The notes under the pieces are model-generated. The model made no database searches and had not been told where the DNA came from. It saw only the letters and a list, made by a program, of their open reading frames with translations. The translations under genes were made by a program, and so were the position numbers. Of a stretch of 64,000 nt of DNA, positions 46,727 through 56,574 are shown piece by piece (positions within the stretch are counted from its first letter, which is position 1; the number at the start of each line of letters is the position of its first letter). Source of the DNA: Candidatus Rokuibacteriota bacterium (GTDB taxonomy: Bacteria; Methylomirabilota; Methylomirabilia; Rokubacteriales; CSP1-6); assembly GCA_003220225.1 (NCBI GenBank), contig QHRU01000042.1, positions 1 through 64,000 on the forward strand, in the 5' to 3' direction.

Positions 46727-47932
46727 TTAGCTCTTGCGGGGCTGCAGGTGGAGCCCCGAGAGAATGGAGCGACTCTCCGGGATCTCGTCGAGGTGCCTGA
46801 ACGGCAGGTGGAAGACGGGCCGCGACGCCAGGAGCACCATGGCGAAGTTGACGGCGGCGGCGGCGACGTGGAGCACCGGCAGCGCCAGGTAGTCGAGCAT
46901 CCGGTCGCTCGCGGCGTGCAGCCACTCGGTCTCGCGCCGAATGTCGCGTAGCGGCCCTTCCCACCAGGCCGGCATCGCCGCGCCCGCCGGGGCCGGCGGC
47001 GCGCCTTCGGCCGACGTCAGAGGCCGGCGCGACATGAAGGCCATCAGCGGCGCCGTCCCGTACTGACCGAACAGGAACCACGTCATACCGCGGACGCCGA
47101 GCCAGCCGCACGTCGCCACCACGATCGTCCCGGCCTGCTGGTCGGCGAGCGCCGGCATGAAGGCGGTCACGATCTCGCGGTACAGGAACATCACCTCGAA
47201 GAAGGCGACGAAGATCTCGACCGCGATCATCTGCGCGACGTACTTCATCTGGCGCGTGCGGATGGCGTCCACCAGCGCCTGCGTGCAGGCGAAGCTGCCC
47301 ATCACGAGCATCATGAGGAAGACGAACAGCATCGGCCCGGTGGCGCGCGCCGGCTCCGGCGTCTCGGCCAGACGGCTCAGGACGTCAGTCACCGTCGGAA
47401 AGAGGACGTGCGTGAACACGGTCGCCTCGAGCACGCACCAGAGCATCAGCGCGACGAACGCGACCCACGGCGCGCCCGGCTGGAAATACCGGTTCGTCAT
47501 CCGTCCCGTCACGATGAAGGGCGTCAGCGCCACCTTGCGCGTCGCCTCCACGATCAGCCGCACCAGGAAGGTCGCGAAGATGACGATCCAGCCGAGGGCG
47601 ACCCCGACGCAGCGGATGAGCCCCATCCAGTAGAGCCACACCGCCCGCGCGGCGTCCCACCACGCCAACAGCAGCGCCGACACGAAGTGGACGCGGCCGT
47701 TGCGGAACGGCAGCGTGTAGATCGAGAGCTGCGTGCACCAGAGCGCGGCCAGCCCGAGCAGCGCGGGGAACAGGAGCAGGACGTACTTCGCGGCCGCCAT
47801 CCAGGGCGATGGCGAGTGCAGGAAGAAGTCCATGAGGACATGCTGCAGCCGCGGGATCCAGGCGACCGGTCCCAACAGCAGCGCGATGACCTCCTGCCAT
47901 TGTTGCGGGAACGAGCTGATGATCTGCTCCAC
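46727..47932 (-). CDS. Multi-pass membrane protein of unknown function
   Basis: 401 aa with about seven hydrophobic segments, including YVLLLFPALLGLAALWC, GWIVIFATFLVRLIV, WVAFVALMLWCVLEATVF, PMLFVFLMMLVMGSFACT and VLHVAAAAVNFAMVLLASR. No signal peptide and no conserved catalytic motif seen. 26 bp after the lytic transglycosylase gene and probably under the same sigma54-type promoter, so a role at the envelope with that enzyme is possible. Confidence 0.6.
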   Translation of the reverse strand: MEQIISSFPQQWQEVIALLLGPVAWIPRLQHVLMDFFLHSPSPWMAAAKYVLLLFPALLGLAALWCTQLSIYTLPFRNGRVHFVSALLLAWWDAARAVWLYWMGLIRCVGVALGWIVIFATFLVRLIVEATRKVALTPFIVTGRMTNRYFQPGAPWVAFVALMLWCVLEATVFTHVLFPTVTDVLSRLAETPEPARATGPMLFVFLMMLVMGSFACTQALVDAIRTRQMKYVAQMIAVEIFVAFFEVMFLYREIVTAFMPALADQQAGTIVVATCGWLGVRGMTWFLFGQYGTAPLMAFMSRRPLTSAEGAPPAPAGAAMPAWWEGPLRDIRRETEWLHAASDRMLDYLALPVLHVAAAAVNFAMVLLASRPVFHLPFRHLDEIPESRSILSGLHLQPRKS

Positions 47933-47958
47933 CGCTCGACCCTCCCCTTGCGCCGCCG

Positions 47959-48693
47959 TTATGGCGACTCTGACTTCTTCTTCTCGGGCGGAGCGCCCAC
48001 GAGCTCCTCAGCGCGCGCGGGCGCCGGCGTCATCGGAGCGGAAACCGCGCGCCCGGCGTACGTGACCCGCGTCACCTTCGGCGGCGCCGGAGCGGCGAGC
48101 TGCTGCGCGACCACCCGCGCCGCCTCGTGATCGTAGCGGCGCAGCACGCGGACGACGTATTGCCGCGTCTCGCGGTACGGCGGAATGCCTCGATGGTTGA
48201 TGACCGCCTGCTCGCCGGCGTTGTAGGCCGCGAGCGCGAGCGGCACGTTGTTGTGGAAGCGCACCATGAGCCGCTTGAGATGGCGCACACCACCGTCGAT
48301 GTTGTCGCGCGGATCGAACGAATCCTGGACGTCGAGGTCCGCGGCCGTGGCCGGCATGAGCTGCATCAGCCCCTCGGCGCCCCGCCGCGAGACCGCGCGC
48401 ACCTTGAACTGCGACTCGACGGCCACGATGGCGGCGATGAGCTTGGGCTCGACGCCGTGGCGCCGGCCGACCTCGACGATGTGGGTGTTGATGTCGCGCG
48501 TGTCGACCGCGGGCGGGCTCGACGCCGGCTCCTCGGCGACGATCTCGACTTGGTGCTCGGCGGAGTCGGCGACGGCCACGCGCGAGACCGCGTACGCGGT
48601 GCCCACGGCGAGCACCAGCACGCCGAGCCCGAGCGCCTGTCGCGCCAGGGACTCGCGCGCCGTGAGCGTTCGTCCGAGTGCCTTGTGGCCCAT
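47959..48693 (-). CDS. Membrane-anchored lytic transglycosylase (SLT domain)
   Basis: 244 aa. One N-terminal membrane segment (ALGLGVLVLAVGTAYAVSR) anchors a C-terminal SLT domain: IAAIVAVESQFKVRAVSRRG (catalytic Glu in VESQF), AEGLMQLMPATAADL, NIDGGVRHLKRLMVRF, LALAAYNAGEQAV. Cleaves peptidoglycan to 1,6-anhydro ends, often for assembly of secretion systems, pili or flagella. The ATG at 48693 is preferred to the GTG at 48720 because the predicted sigma54 start site (about 48715) lies between them. Confidence 0.85.
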   Translation of the reverse strand: MGHKALGRTLTARESLARQALGLGVLVLAVGTAYAVSRVAVADSAEHQVEIVAEEPASSPPAVDTRDINTHIVEVGRRHGVEPKLIAAIVAVESQFKVRAVSRRGAEGLMQLMPATAADLDVQDSFDPRDNIDGGVRHLKRLMVRFHNNVPLALAAYNAGEQAVINHRGIPPYRETRQYVVRVLRRYDHEAARVVAQQLAAPAPPKVTRVTYAGRAVSAPMTPAPARAEELVGAPPEKKKSESP

Positions 48694-48725
48694 AGCGCCG
48701 TGCGCGGACACGGCGGGCACTGTTG

Positions 48726-48741
48726 AGCAACCAGGGTGCCA
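48726..48741 (-). promoter_or_regulatory. Sigma54 (RpoN)-type promoter
   Basis: Minus strand: TGGCACCCTGGTTGCT, with GG and GC exactly 10 bp apart as required for -24/-12 elements. Predicted transcription start about 48715, 22 nt before the ATG at 48693. An enhancer-binding protein and ATP would be needed. No such activator gene is in the window. Confidence 0.7.
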
Positions 48742-48928
48742 GACCCGGACCGTCGAGCCGAAACTACCCGGTTTGTCGCGACTTGCGGGCGGGGCTGGTC
48801 AAAAGTCGACCGGCCGGTGGCGTCGGCCAGGTGACGTCCGGGCCGACACGGCGTGTCAGCCTGCCTGTGGCTGCCACGTCAGGCGCCGAACTGGCGCAAC
48901 CGGCGGCCCCTCCTGAGCGGACGAGGCG

Positions 48929-49411
48929 CTAGCGGAAGATCTTCTTGAGGCTCTCGACGGCGTCGCTCACCGGCGGGGCGCCGGGCAGCGGCAATGCCGT
49001 CGCGCGCGGCCCCAGGCGGAAGCGAACCTCCGAGGTCTGGCCGGCGAGCACCTGCACCGTGCGCGTCTCCGTCGCGAGCTTCGGATGGCTCGCGCGCAGC
49101 CGGTACGTTCCTTCCTTCAGCGTGTAGCGCGCGCCGGCCGGCTCGGTCGCCCGGAGGCTCGTCACCAGCGCGTCCTTGGGCGTCAGCACCTCGACGGTGG
49201 CGTCGGGCAGCGGCTTGTCGGCGCGATCCCGCACGAAGGCGATGATCTCCCCCGTGTTCGGAGGCCGCGCGACCTTCAGGTAGCCGTAGACGGAGCCGCC
49301 GATCGACAGGCACGCGGCGATGATGCCGAAGATCGCCTGCGTGCGCGACAGCGACAGGTGAGCGCGCAACCTGACGAACAGCCCGGATTCCTCGGACGTC
49401 GCGCCGCTCAC
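48929..49411 (-). CDS. Membrane-anchored protein with carboxypeptidase-regulatory-like domain
   Basis: 160 aa. A single membrane segment (AIFGIIAACLSIGGSVYGYL, near residue 36) is followed by a small beta-sandwich: GEIIAFVRDRADKPLPDATV, then YTLKEGTYRLRASHPKL and VLAGQTSEVRFRL. This resembles CarboxypepD_reg/PEGA-like folds that bind peptidoglycan or proteins. 13 bp after livF4, which may be incidental. Confidence 0.6.
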   Translation of the reverse strand: MSGATSEESGLFVRLRAHLSLSRTQAIFGIIAACLSIGGSVYGYLKVARPPNTGEIIAFVRDRADKPLPDATVEVLTPKDALVTSLRATEPAGARYTLKEGTYRLRASHPKLATETRTVQVLAGQTSEVRFRLGPRATALPLPGAPPVSDAVESLKKIFR

Positions 49412-49424
49412 GACGGCCAGCGTA

Positions 49425-50103
<679 letters not shown>

Positions 50104-50129
<26 letters not shown>

Positions 50130-50841
50130 ATTCCTCGCCCAGGTACGCCTCGATGACCCGGGGGTGGCTGGCGATGACGGCCGGCGGCCCCTCGGCCACC
50201 GTCTCGCCGAAGTTGAGCACGACGATCCGGTGCGAGAGCGCCATGACTGCGCGCATGTTGTGCTCGATCAGGAGGATCGATACACCGCCGCGGTGGATGT
50301 CGCCGATGAGCGCGACGAGCGTCGCGATCTCCGTCGGGTTCAGCCCGGCCATCACCTCGTCGAGCAGCAGCAGCATGGGCTCCGTGGCGAGCGCGCGCGC
50401 CAGCTCGAGCCGTTTGCGCTCGGCCAGTGTGAGGCCCGCCGCGGGCTGCGCGGCCCTGGCGCCGAGCCCCACGCGCTCGACGACGGCGCGCGCCAGCCCG
50501 CGGGCGCGTGCGACCGCGGGATGCCGCGCCAGCGCGCCGACCATGACGTTGTCGAGCACGCTCAGTCGCGGGAATGGGCGCACGATCTGGAACGTGCGCG
50601 CCAGCCCGAGCTGGCAGATCGTGTGCGGCTTGAGGCCCAGGAGCGAGCGCCCGCGGAAGCGGATCTCTCCCGCGTCCGGCGCCAGGAAACCGGAGAGCAG
50701 ATTGAAGGCCGTTGTCTTGCCGGCGCCGTTGGGCCCGATGAGGCCGAGCACCTCGCCCTCGGCCAGCGTGAGGTCGAGACCGGCGACGGCGTGGACGCCG
50801 CCGAAGTGTTTCGAGAGTCCGCGCGTCTCGAGCAGGCTCAT
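50104..50841 (-). CDS. livG: LivG-type ABC ATPase, operon 4
   Basis: 245-aa ATPase: Walker A GPNGAGKTT, GLTLAERKRLELARAL in the signature position, Walker B MLLLLDEVMAGLN (Val where most LivG have Pro), H-loop LIEHNMRAV. The ATG at 50841 overlaps livM by 4 nt; the longer frame is a livM shadow. Confidence 0.92.
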
Positions 50842-51809
50842 GCGGTGTCCGGCGCGCGGCGTCGCAAGAGCCGCGCCAGGCGCGGGTACGCTCCCTCGGG
50901 CAGGAAGAGCACCACGGCGATCAGCAGGAGCCCGTACACGACGAGGTGAGCGCCGTGCCAGCCGCCCTGGGCGAAGTAGTGGCGCGCCAGCTCGGCGAGC
51001 GGGCTCAGGATGAAGGAGCCGAGGATCGGCCCGAGCACGGTGCCGGCGCCGCCGACGATAGCCCGGATGATGATCTCGACGGACAGCGGGATGCCGAACA
51101 CGGAGCCCGGCTGCAGCGAAAAGAGATAGAAGGCGTAGAAGGCGCCGCCGACGCCGGTGAGGAACGACGACAGCATCATCGCGAGCATCTTGTAGCGGAA
51201 GGTGTCGACGCCGAGCGCCTCGCACGCGCTCTCGTCCTCGCGGATCGCGCTGAGGTACACGCCGAAGCGACGGCGCTCGAGCCACGCCACCACGCCCGTC
51301 GCCGTCAGCATGAGGACCAGCGCGACGTAGTAGTACACGCGCGCGTCCTGGAACTGGAACTGGCGCGGGTTGCCGGTGAACGTGATGTAGTAGCCGACGG
51401 CGCCGCCGATGGCGTCGGTGTTGGACGCGATGATGCGGCAGATCTCGGCGAAGGCGACGGTGAGCAGGACGAAGTAGAAGCCGCGGAGCCCGAAGCGAAA
51501 GCCGAGGAAGCCGATGAGGGTGCCGAGGACCGCCGCCAGCGCGCCGCCCACGAACATGCCGACCCAGGGCGTGATCCCCTTCTCGACCGAGAGCAGGGCC
51601 GCGGTGTAAGCGCCGATGCCCAGGAAGGCCGCGTGGCCCGCCGAGAGCTGGCCGGCGTAGCCGCCCACGATGTTCCACGCCTGGCCGAGGAACCCGTAGA
51701 AGAAGATGAGCGTGAAGAGGGTGACGGCGTAGGAGCCGAACACGGACGGCAACAGCGGCAGCGCCGCCAGCAGCGCCACGGTCGCCGCCGCCCAGACCCA
51801 CCGGGTCAC
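50838..51809 (-). CDS. livM: LivM-type ABC permease, operon 4
   Basis: 323-aa permease: GFLGQAWNIVGGYAGQLSAG and AIREDESACEALGVDTFRYK. The Gln-Ala-Trp in the first block is an uncommon variant of the usual GLN motif. 16 bp after livH. Confidence 0.92.
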   Translation of the reverse strand: MTRWVWAAATVALLAALPLLPSVFGSYAVTLFTLIFFYGFLGQAWNIVGGYAGQLSAGHAAFLGIGAYTAALLSVEKGITPWVGMFVGGALAAVLGTLIGFLGFRFGLRGFYFVLLTVAFAEICRIIASNTDAIGGAVGYYITFTGNPRQFQFQDARVYYYVALVLMLTATGVVAWLERRRFGVYLSAIREDESACEALGVDTFRYKMLAMMLSSFLTGVGGAFYAFYLFSLQPGSVFGIPLSVEIIIRAIVGGAGTVLGPILGSFILSPLAELARHYFAQGGWHGAHLVVYGLLLIAVVLFLPEGAYPRLARLLRRRAPDTA

Positions 51810-51825
51810 GGCGCTCGCCTGCCGC

Positions 51826-52704
51826 TCACGACGCGCGCCGGCCGAAGAGTCCCGCGGGGCGGAACAACAAGATGAGCACGAGCAGCGAGAAGCTCACCAG
51901 CTCCTTGAGGGAGGGCTTGAGGAACACGGCGCCGAGCGACTCGGCGACCGCGACGAGCAGCCCGCCCATGAAGGCGCCGAGGAGACTGCCCATGCCGCCG
52001 ATGATCACGATGTTGAACGAGGCGACGGAGAGCTGCAGGCCCGTCGGCGGCTGGAAGGGCAGGAGCGGCGCCACCAGCGCGCCGGCGGCGCCCACGCAGG
52101 CGGCGCCCACCCCGAAGGCCACCGCGTAGACGCGACGGACGTCGGTGCCGATGACGAGCGCGCCGTACGTGTTGTCGGCGGCGGCGCGGATGGAGCGGCC
52201 GAGGTCGGTGCGGAACAGGAAGAGCGAGAGCAACAGCGTGAGCACGACGGCCACGCCGAACGCGATGAGGCGCGCCACGTCCACGAACACGGGGCCGAGC
52301 CAGAGCGTCGACTGTGCGAGCGCGCTGCGCACGCGCTGCGGTTCGGGGCCGAAGGCCAGCAGCGCCGCGTTCTCGAGCACGAGGGCCACTCCCAGCATGA
52401 GGAGGATCTGCATCTCGTGCGGCGCGTCGACGATGCGCTGCACGAGCACGCGCTGTACGACGAAGCCGAGGAGGAAGAGGGCGGCCGCGCACACAACGAA
52501 GCCGGCGTAGGGATCGACACCGCCGCGGGTGGCCATCAGCCACGCCAGGTACATCCCCCACACCATCATGTCGCCGTGGGCGAAGTTCACCACGCGCATG
52601 ACGCCGAAGATGAGCGTGAGCCCGACGGCCATGAGGCTGAACACGCCGCCGAACAGCACGCCGTTGAGCAGGCCCTGCGCGACGAGGGTCGCGTCGATCG
52701 TCAG
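51826..52704 (-). CDS. livH: LivH-type ABC permease, operon 4, possible CTG start
   Basis: 292 aa from 52704. GGVFSLMAVGLTLIFGVMRV, NFAHGDMMVWG and C-terminal LFRPAGLFGRRAS are LivH motifs. The conserved N-terminal helix begins right after the livK stop, where the only candidate is a CTG overlapping the stop (CTGA). The next start is GTG at 52659, which would remove about 15 residues of the helix. The start is therefore uncertain. Confidence 0.85.
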   Translation of the reverse strand: MTIDATLVAQGLLNGVLFGGVFSLMAVGLTLIFGVMRVVNFAHGDMMVWGMYLAWLMATRGGVDPYAGFVVCAAALFLLGFVVQRVLVQRIVDAPHEMQILLMLGVALVLENAALLAFGPEPQRVRSALAQSTLWLGPVFVDVARLIAFGVAVVLTLLLSLFLFRTDLGRSIRAAADNTYGALVIGTDVRRVYAVAFGVGAACVGAAGALVAPLLPFQPPTGLQLSVASFNIVIIGGMGSLLGAFMGGLLVAVAESLGAVFLKPSLKELVSFSLLVLILLFRPAGLFGRRAS

Positions 52705-53975
52705 GCCTTGGGGCGCGGGAACACGAACTTCTGCAGGGCGGCTTCCTTGGGCCAGACGGCCACCGGCCGCTGCCGGAGGATCTGGATCATGGTCGGGATC
52801 GCGTTCGGGTTGTCGCCGATCTCGTTGAAGTGGATCGGCCCGCCGTACTGCATGAGGCCGGCGCTGTACGTCGTCTTCTGGATCGCGTCCACGATGGCGT
52901 CGGGATCGTCGAGCTTCGCCGCGCGCTCGAGCACGTCGGCGACCACGAAGATGGCGTCGTACGAGTAGCCGGAGTTCGTGTCGAAGAGCCGGCCGCCCGA
53001 GCGCTTCTGATATTCCTCGGCGAGCTGCTGGGTCTTCGGATTGCGGAAGTTCGGCCAGGGGTTGCTGGCCATCACGTATTCGAGGTCTCCCTTGAGCGCC
53101 GCGAGCTGGCCCGCCTCGTAGAGCCCGGGGCTGCCCGGGCCCACGATGCCGAGGGACTCGACGCGCTGCTTGCGAATCTCCGGCAGCAGGAGCTGCGCGC
53201 TCGCCGGCCGCGTGATCGGCGCGATCACGTCGGGCTTGAGCGCCTTCAGCCGCGCCACCTCCGTCGAGAGGTCCGAGGGCGGCTCCGGCCACGGGATCAC
53301 CTCGTCCTCCAGCAGCGTCCACGCCGGCTTCGCCGCCTTGTACGCGGCCAGGAAGCCACGCGACTGGTTCAGGCCGAAGAGGTCGTTGCAGTGCATCAGC
53401 ACGACGCGCCGGGGCGTGACCTTCGCCTCCGCGAAGATCTCGGTGAAGTAGCGCACCGCGCTGCGTCCGAACCCCGAGCCCGTCGGGAAGTTGCGGTAAA
53501 CGTACTGGACCTTCTGCTGGCCCTCCTTCACCGCCTTCGCCACGTTGGCGGTGATCGGATCCGCGGCGGCGATGTCGATGAGGAACGGCAGCCGCTTCTG
53601 CTGCGCGACCGAGACCATGGCCGCCGTGCTCCCGGAGTCGAACGAGCCCACCAGCATCTGCGCGCCCTGGTTGACCACGCGCTCGGCCTCGACGCGGCCG
53701 TTCTCGGGCTTGCTCTGCGTGTCGCCCGTGATCAGCTCGAGCTGCAGCCCGCCCTTGCCCTTCACGCCGCCGGCGGCGTTGACGGCCTCGACGGCGAGCT
53801 GGGCGCCGAGCCGGCAGGCCTGGCCCGGCTCGGCGAGCGGGCCCGTCACGGGGTGAATCGCGCCGATCTTGAACGGCTTCGGCTGCGCGCGGAGCGGAAG
53901 CGGCACGCCGGCGACGGCGGCGCCGGCCACGGTGGTCTTGAGGAACGCACGCCGGCTGAGTTGGCGCATCGTCAT
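52701..53975 (-). CDS. livK: Tat-exported LivK-type binding protein, operon 4
   Basis: 424 aa. Twin-arginine signal SRRAFLKTTVAGAAVAG, then FKIGAIHPVTGPLAEPGQAC and the type I binding fold. The ATG at 53975 has AGGAGG 5 nt upstream. Unlike the Sec-type LivK proteins of operons 1-3 it uses Tat, as do the other SRRxF proteins in the window. First gene of the K-H-M-G-F cluster, 76 bp after the haloperoxidase-like gene. Confidence 0.92.
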   Translation of the reverse strand: MTMRQLSRRAFLKTTVAGAAVAGVPLPLRAQPKPFKIGAIHPVTGPLAEPGQACRLGAQLAVEAVNAAGGVKGKGGLQLELITGDTQSKPENGRVEAERVVNQGAQMLVGSFDSGSTAAMVSVAQQKRLPFLIDIAAADPITANVAKAVKEGQQKVQYVYRNFPTGSGFGRSAVRYFTEIFAEAKVTPRRVVLMHCNDLFGLNQSRGFLAAYKAAKPAWTLLEDEVIPWPEPPSDLSTEVARLKALKPDVIAPITRPASAQLLLPEIRKQRVESLGIVGPGSPGLYEAGQLAALKGDLEYVMASNPWPNFRNPKTQQLAEEYQKRSGGRLFDTNSGYSYDAIFVVADVLERAAKLDDPDAIVDAIQKTTYSAGLMQYGGPIHFNEIGDNPNAIPTMIQILRQRPVAVWPKEAALQKFVFPRPKA

Positions 53976-54051
53976 TCGAGCCTCCTTGAGGCCGTCGAGA
54001 TAGAAGCGCTCCAACTCTACTACCAGCGACCAGGCTTGTAGCGGCGGTCGA

Positions 54052-55548
54052 CTAACGGCCCTGACGCACGAAGGCCTTTCGGAACACGTGGTCGGCCACG
54101 CGCCGGCCCTGGGCGATGCCCTCGGTCTTGTCGAACACCCAATGGATGCCCAGGTAGATGCGGCTCTGGCCGTTCTCTTCCTCGGCCTCGGAGAGCGACG
54201 CGAAGCTACGCGGCACGAGCGGGCGCGCGTTGCCCTCGTTGTCGAGCGTCTCGCCGTTGAGCTCGTCCGACACGAATGTGAAGGCAATGCGGTCGGTCCC
54301 GTAGAAGTCGCGCAAGATCTGGAAGAGCGCGCCGCCGAACCCCGCGTGGCCCGAGGGGTATGCCGGGAACGGCGGGGTGAAGTTCGGGCCGTTGAGGTTG
54401 CTCGCGGGCGCGCCGAGCGGTGAGTACGTGGGATCGGGTGGCGTCCTCAGATTGCCGTCGGACTCGCGAATGCCGGTGACCGGGCGCCAGAACACGTAGT
54501 GGTACTTCGACTCCCAGATCGCGACCCCGGCGTCGGCGATCGCCACGTTGACCAGGGCCAGGAGACGGGCGAGCTCGATGCCGCCCGTCCTGCGCTGCTC
54601 GGCGATGTGCAGCACGATCTGGTTATAGAGCCGTGGCGGCGCGCACAGGGTCGGCGTGCCGTCGTACGCCCAGAAGATGCCGGTGAGCGTCTGATCGGCG
54701 GTCCGCACGGTGGGGGTGACGATCCCGTCGCCGCCCACCGCCTTCACTTCGTTGTACGCGCCCGTGTACTCCCGATTGTCGAGATCGGGCGGCGGCGGAA
54801 CGCGAAACTGATCGCCCGACCGGAGCACGAACGGCGTGACGTCTCCCCAGTGAGCGCCCAACGCGAGCGGGTTCTGGCTGATCGGGTCCTGGCGCCACTT
54901 GCCGGGCGCGTCGCTGGTGATGTAGTCGATGCCGATGCGCGGCTCAGGGTGCGCCGCGCCGTCGTTGGCGCGGCGCGCGAGGATGGCGGCGGCGGCCGCA
55001 CGCCCGAGCGTGACGCCGTTGGCTTTGGCGCGCCCGTCGCGGAGGGCGCTGAGGTCTTCGACGAGCTCGGCGTCGAAATCGGCCTTCTGCGAAGGGAAGA
55101 GCGCGGTCAGCGTGTCGTGCGCGGCCACCGCAATGGCGGCCTCGACAGACGCGTCCTGGGAGGCAGCGCGAAGACGCGTGTAGCTCTGGAAGCCCCCGAC
55201 GACAGCGTTCACGGCGTCGAAGACCGCGATGTGGACGATGGCCAGGGCCCGACTCGAGCGTCCCGGCCCGAACTGCTCGCCGAACACGCGTGGATCACCG
55301 GGCGGGACCGGCGTGTGGTCGACGCCGCTGGCGTCGACGGCGATCTGGTTCCAGTGGCGAAGACGGTCCGTGACGCCCGGGCCGCGCTGCCGCCGGCGTC
55401 TCGGCTCACGCGGGTTCGGGCGAGCGTCGAAGCGCGGCCCGAGGGCGTCGCGGAGACCGCCCTGGATTCCGTCGGCGCCGGCGGGGACCGGCAGACCGAG
55501 CGCGAGCATCCCCAGCACGAACGCGCGTCGCGATGACCGGCTGCTCAT
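54052..55548 (-). CDS. Tat-exported vanadium-dependent haloperoxidase/PAP2-like protein
   Basis: 498 aa with twin-arginine signal SRRAFVLGMLALGLPVPAGA. Helical PAP2/VHPO fold with the three anion-binding motifs: KYHYVFWRP (near residue 347), YPSGHAGFGGA (near 400) and SRIYLGIHWVFDKTEG (near 460). These bind vanadate or phosphate. Bacterial members of this class include haloperoxidases and phosphatases; halide oxidation is not proven. Periplasmic. Promoter expected in 55549-55811. Confidence 0.85.
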   Translation of the reverse strand: MSSRSSRRAFVLGMLALGLPVPAGADGIQGGLRDALGPRFDARPNPREPRRRRQRGPGVTDRLRHWNQIAVDASGVDHTPVPPGDPRVFGEQFGPGRSSRALAIVHIAVFDAVNAVVGGFQSYTRLRAASQDASVEAAIAVAAHDTLTALFPSQKADFDAELVEDLSALRDGRAKANGVTLGRAAAAAILARRANDGAAHPEPRIGIDYITSDAPGKWRQDPISQNPLALGAHWGDVTPFVLRSGDQFRVPPPPDLDNREYTGAYNEVKAVGGDGIVTPTVRTADQTLTGIFWAYDGTPTLCAPPRLYNQIVLHIAEQRRTGGIELARLLALVNVAIADAGVAIWESKYHYVFWRPVTGIRESDGNLRTPPDPTYSPLGAPASNLNGPNFTPPFPAYPSGHAGFGGALFQILRDFYGTDRIAFTFVSDELNGETLDNEGNARPLVPRSFASLSEAEEENGQSRIYLGIHWVFDKTEGIAQGRRVADHVFRKAFVRQGR

Positions 55549-55709
55549 GAGGTCGCTCCTGTCTCGGCGGAGCCACCGCGGGTGCGGGCAAGATGGAGGA
55601 GAGCAGACGTCGTGCCAGACCAGCGTCCAGCGGCGGCGACCCGGAATCTCAACGGGTTCGAGCGCGGCGCTCGGTCGTCACGTCGCCGGCGAAGACAGCG
55701 CGTCACAGC

Positions 55710-55728
55710 GTGTCAAGCGGCGTGACAC
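55710..55728. promoter_or_regulatory. Inverted repeat in divergent control region
   Basis: GTGTCA (55710-55715), 7 bp, TGACAC (55723-55728), about 85 bp upstream of the racemase-like gene and 160 bp upstream of the haloperoxidase-like gene. A regulator half-site pair is plausible. The rest of the 263-bp gap 55549-55811 shows only the -10 box at 55801. Confidence 0.4.
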
Positions 55729-55800
55729 CGCGCGAGCTCATTCGCGAAACTGACGCGCGCGTCGCCGCGGGACATGCCGGAGAGCCATCGCGCGCGCGCG

Positions 55801-55806
55801 TATAAT
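55801..55806 (+). promoter_or_regulatory. Consensus -10 box of a probably leaderless gene
   Basis: A perfect TATAAT ends 5 nt before the GTG start codon at 55812, so transcription would begin at or within a base or two of that GTG. No Shine-Dalgarno sequence and no good -35 box are visible upstream. Confidence 0.65.
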
Positions 55807-55811
55807 GCCGC

Positions 55812-56537
55812 GTGCGCATCGGAGTCCTCGTCCCGCCCGGCAACCCGACGGTGGAGCCCGAGCTCTACCGCATGGCGCCGGCGCAGGTGACGATCCACTT
55901 CGCGCGGCTGGACTCCGGTGCCGAGAGCGGCGATCCCGGCAGTCGTACGGGGATGGAGGACCGCACGCGCGCGTATCTGGCCGGTCTTCCGCTCGTCGCG
56001 CGCGGACTCGCCCAGGTACGCCCGGCCGTCGTCGTGCTCGCCCACACCGCCTCGAGCTACGCCAACGGCTTCGCGAACGAGCCGGCGCTCGTGGAGCGGC
56101 TCTCGTCGCTCACGGGCGCGCCGGGGGTGACAGCGGCCGGGGCCGTACGCGCCGCGCTCCAGCACCTCGGTGCCAAGCGCCTGGCGCTCGGCACGCCGTA
56201 CCAGGAGAGCGTGAGTCTGCAGGGCAGGGCCTACTGGCAGGCCGCGGGCTTCGAGATCGTCGGCTACCGGCGGCTCGGCGACGTGGGATCGATCTACGAC
56301 GAGACCGAGGAGCGCGCGTACGAGCTGGCGCGCCTGGCCGATGCGCGAGAGGCCGACGCGGTGCTGCTGAGCGGCACCGGACTGCCGACGATCGGCGTGC
56401 TCGAGCGTCTCGAGCGCGACCTCGGCAAGCCGGTCGTCAGCAGCATCCAGGCCTGCCTGTGGCAGGCCCTGCGCGTGGCCGGCCGGCCTCAGCCCATCGC
56501 GGGCTTCGGTCGGCTCCTCCGCGACGTCGCGCGCTGA
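55812..56537 (+). CDS. Asp/Glu racemase superfamily (maleate isomerase/AMDase-like)
   Basis: 241 aa. MRIGVLVPPGNPTVEPELYR is the typical N-terminus of arylmalonate decarboxylase/maleate isomerase proteins, so translation must start at the GTG at 55812. The first catalytic position (AHTASSYANG near residue 77) lacks the usual Cys, and the second region (LLSGTGLPTIGVLERL near 191) has Gly-Thr-Gly where many relatives carry Cys. Loss of both cysteines would change or abolish racemase chemistry. Function uncertain. Confidence 0.75.
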   Translation: MRIGVLVPPGNPTVEPELYRMAPAQVTIHFARLDSGAESGDPGSRTGMEDRTRAYLAGLPLVARGLAQVRPAVVVLAHTASSYANGFANEPALVERLSSLTGAPGVTAAGAVRAALQHLGAKRLALGTPYQESVSLQGRAYWQAAGFEIVGYRRLGDVGSIYDETEERAYELARLADAREADAVLLSGTGLPTIGVLERLERDLGKPVVSSIQACLWQALRVAGRPQPIAGFGRLLRDVAR

Positions 56538-56574
56538 CGCACCACGTCCGCGAGCCCTGCGAGACGATCCTCAG

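Noticed and set aside
55711..55716. TTGACA on the minus strand upstream of the haloperoxidase-like gene
   Set aside because: No TAnnnT box at 16-18 bp; the hexamer is part of the inverted repeat 55710-55728 instead.
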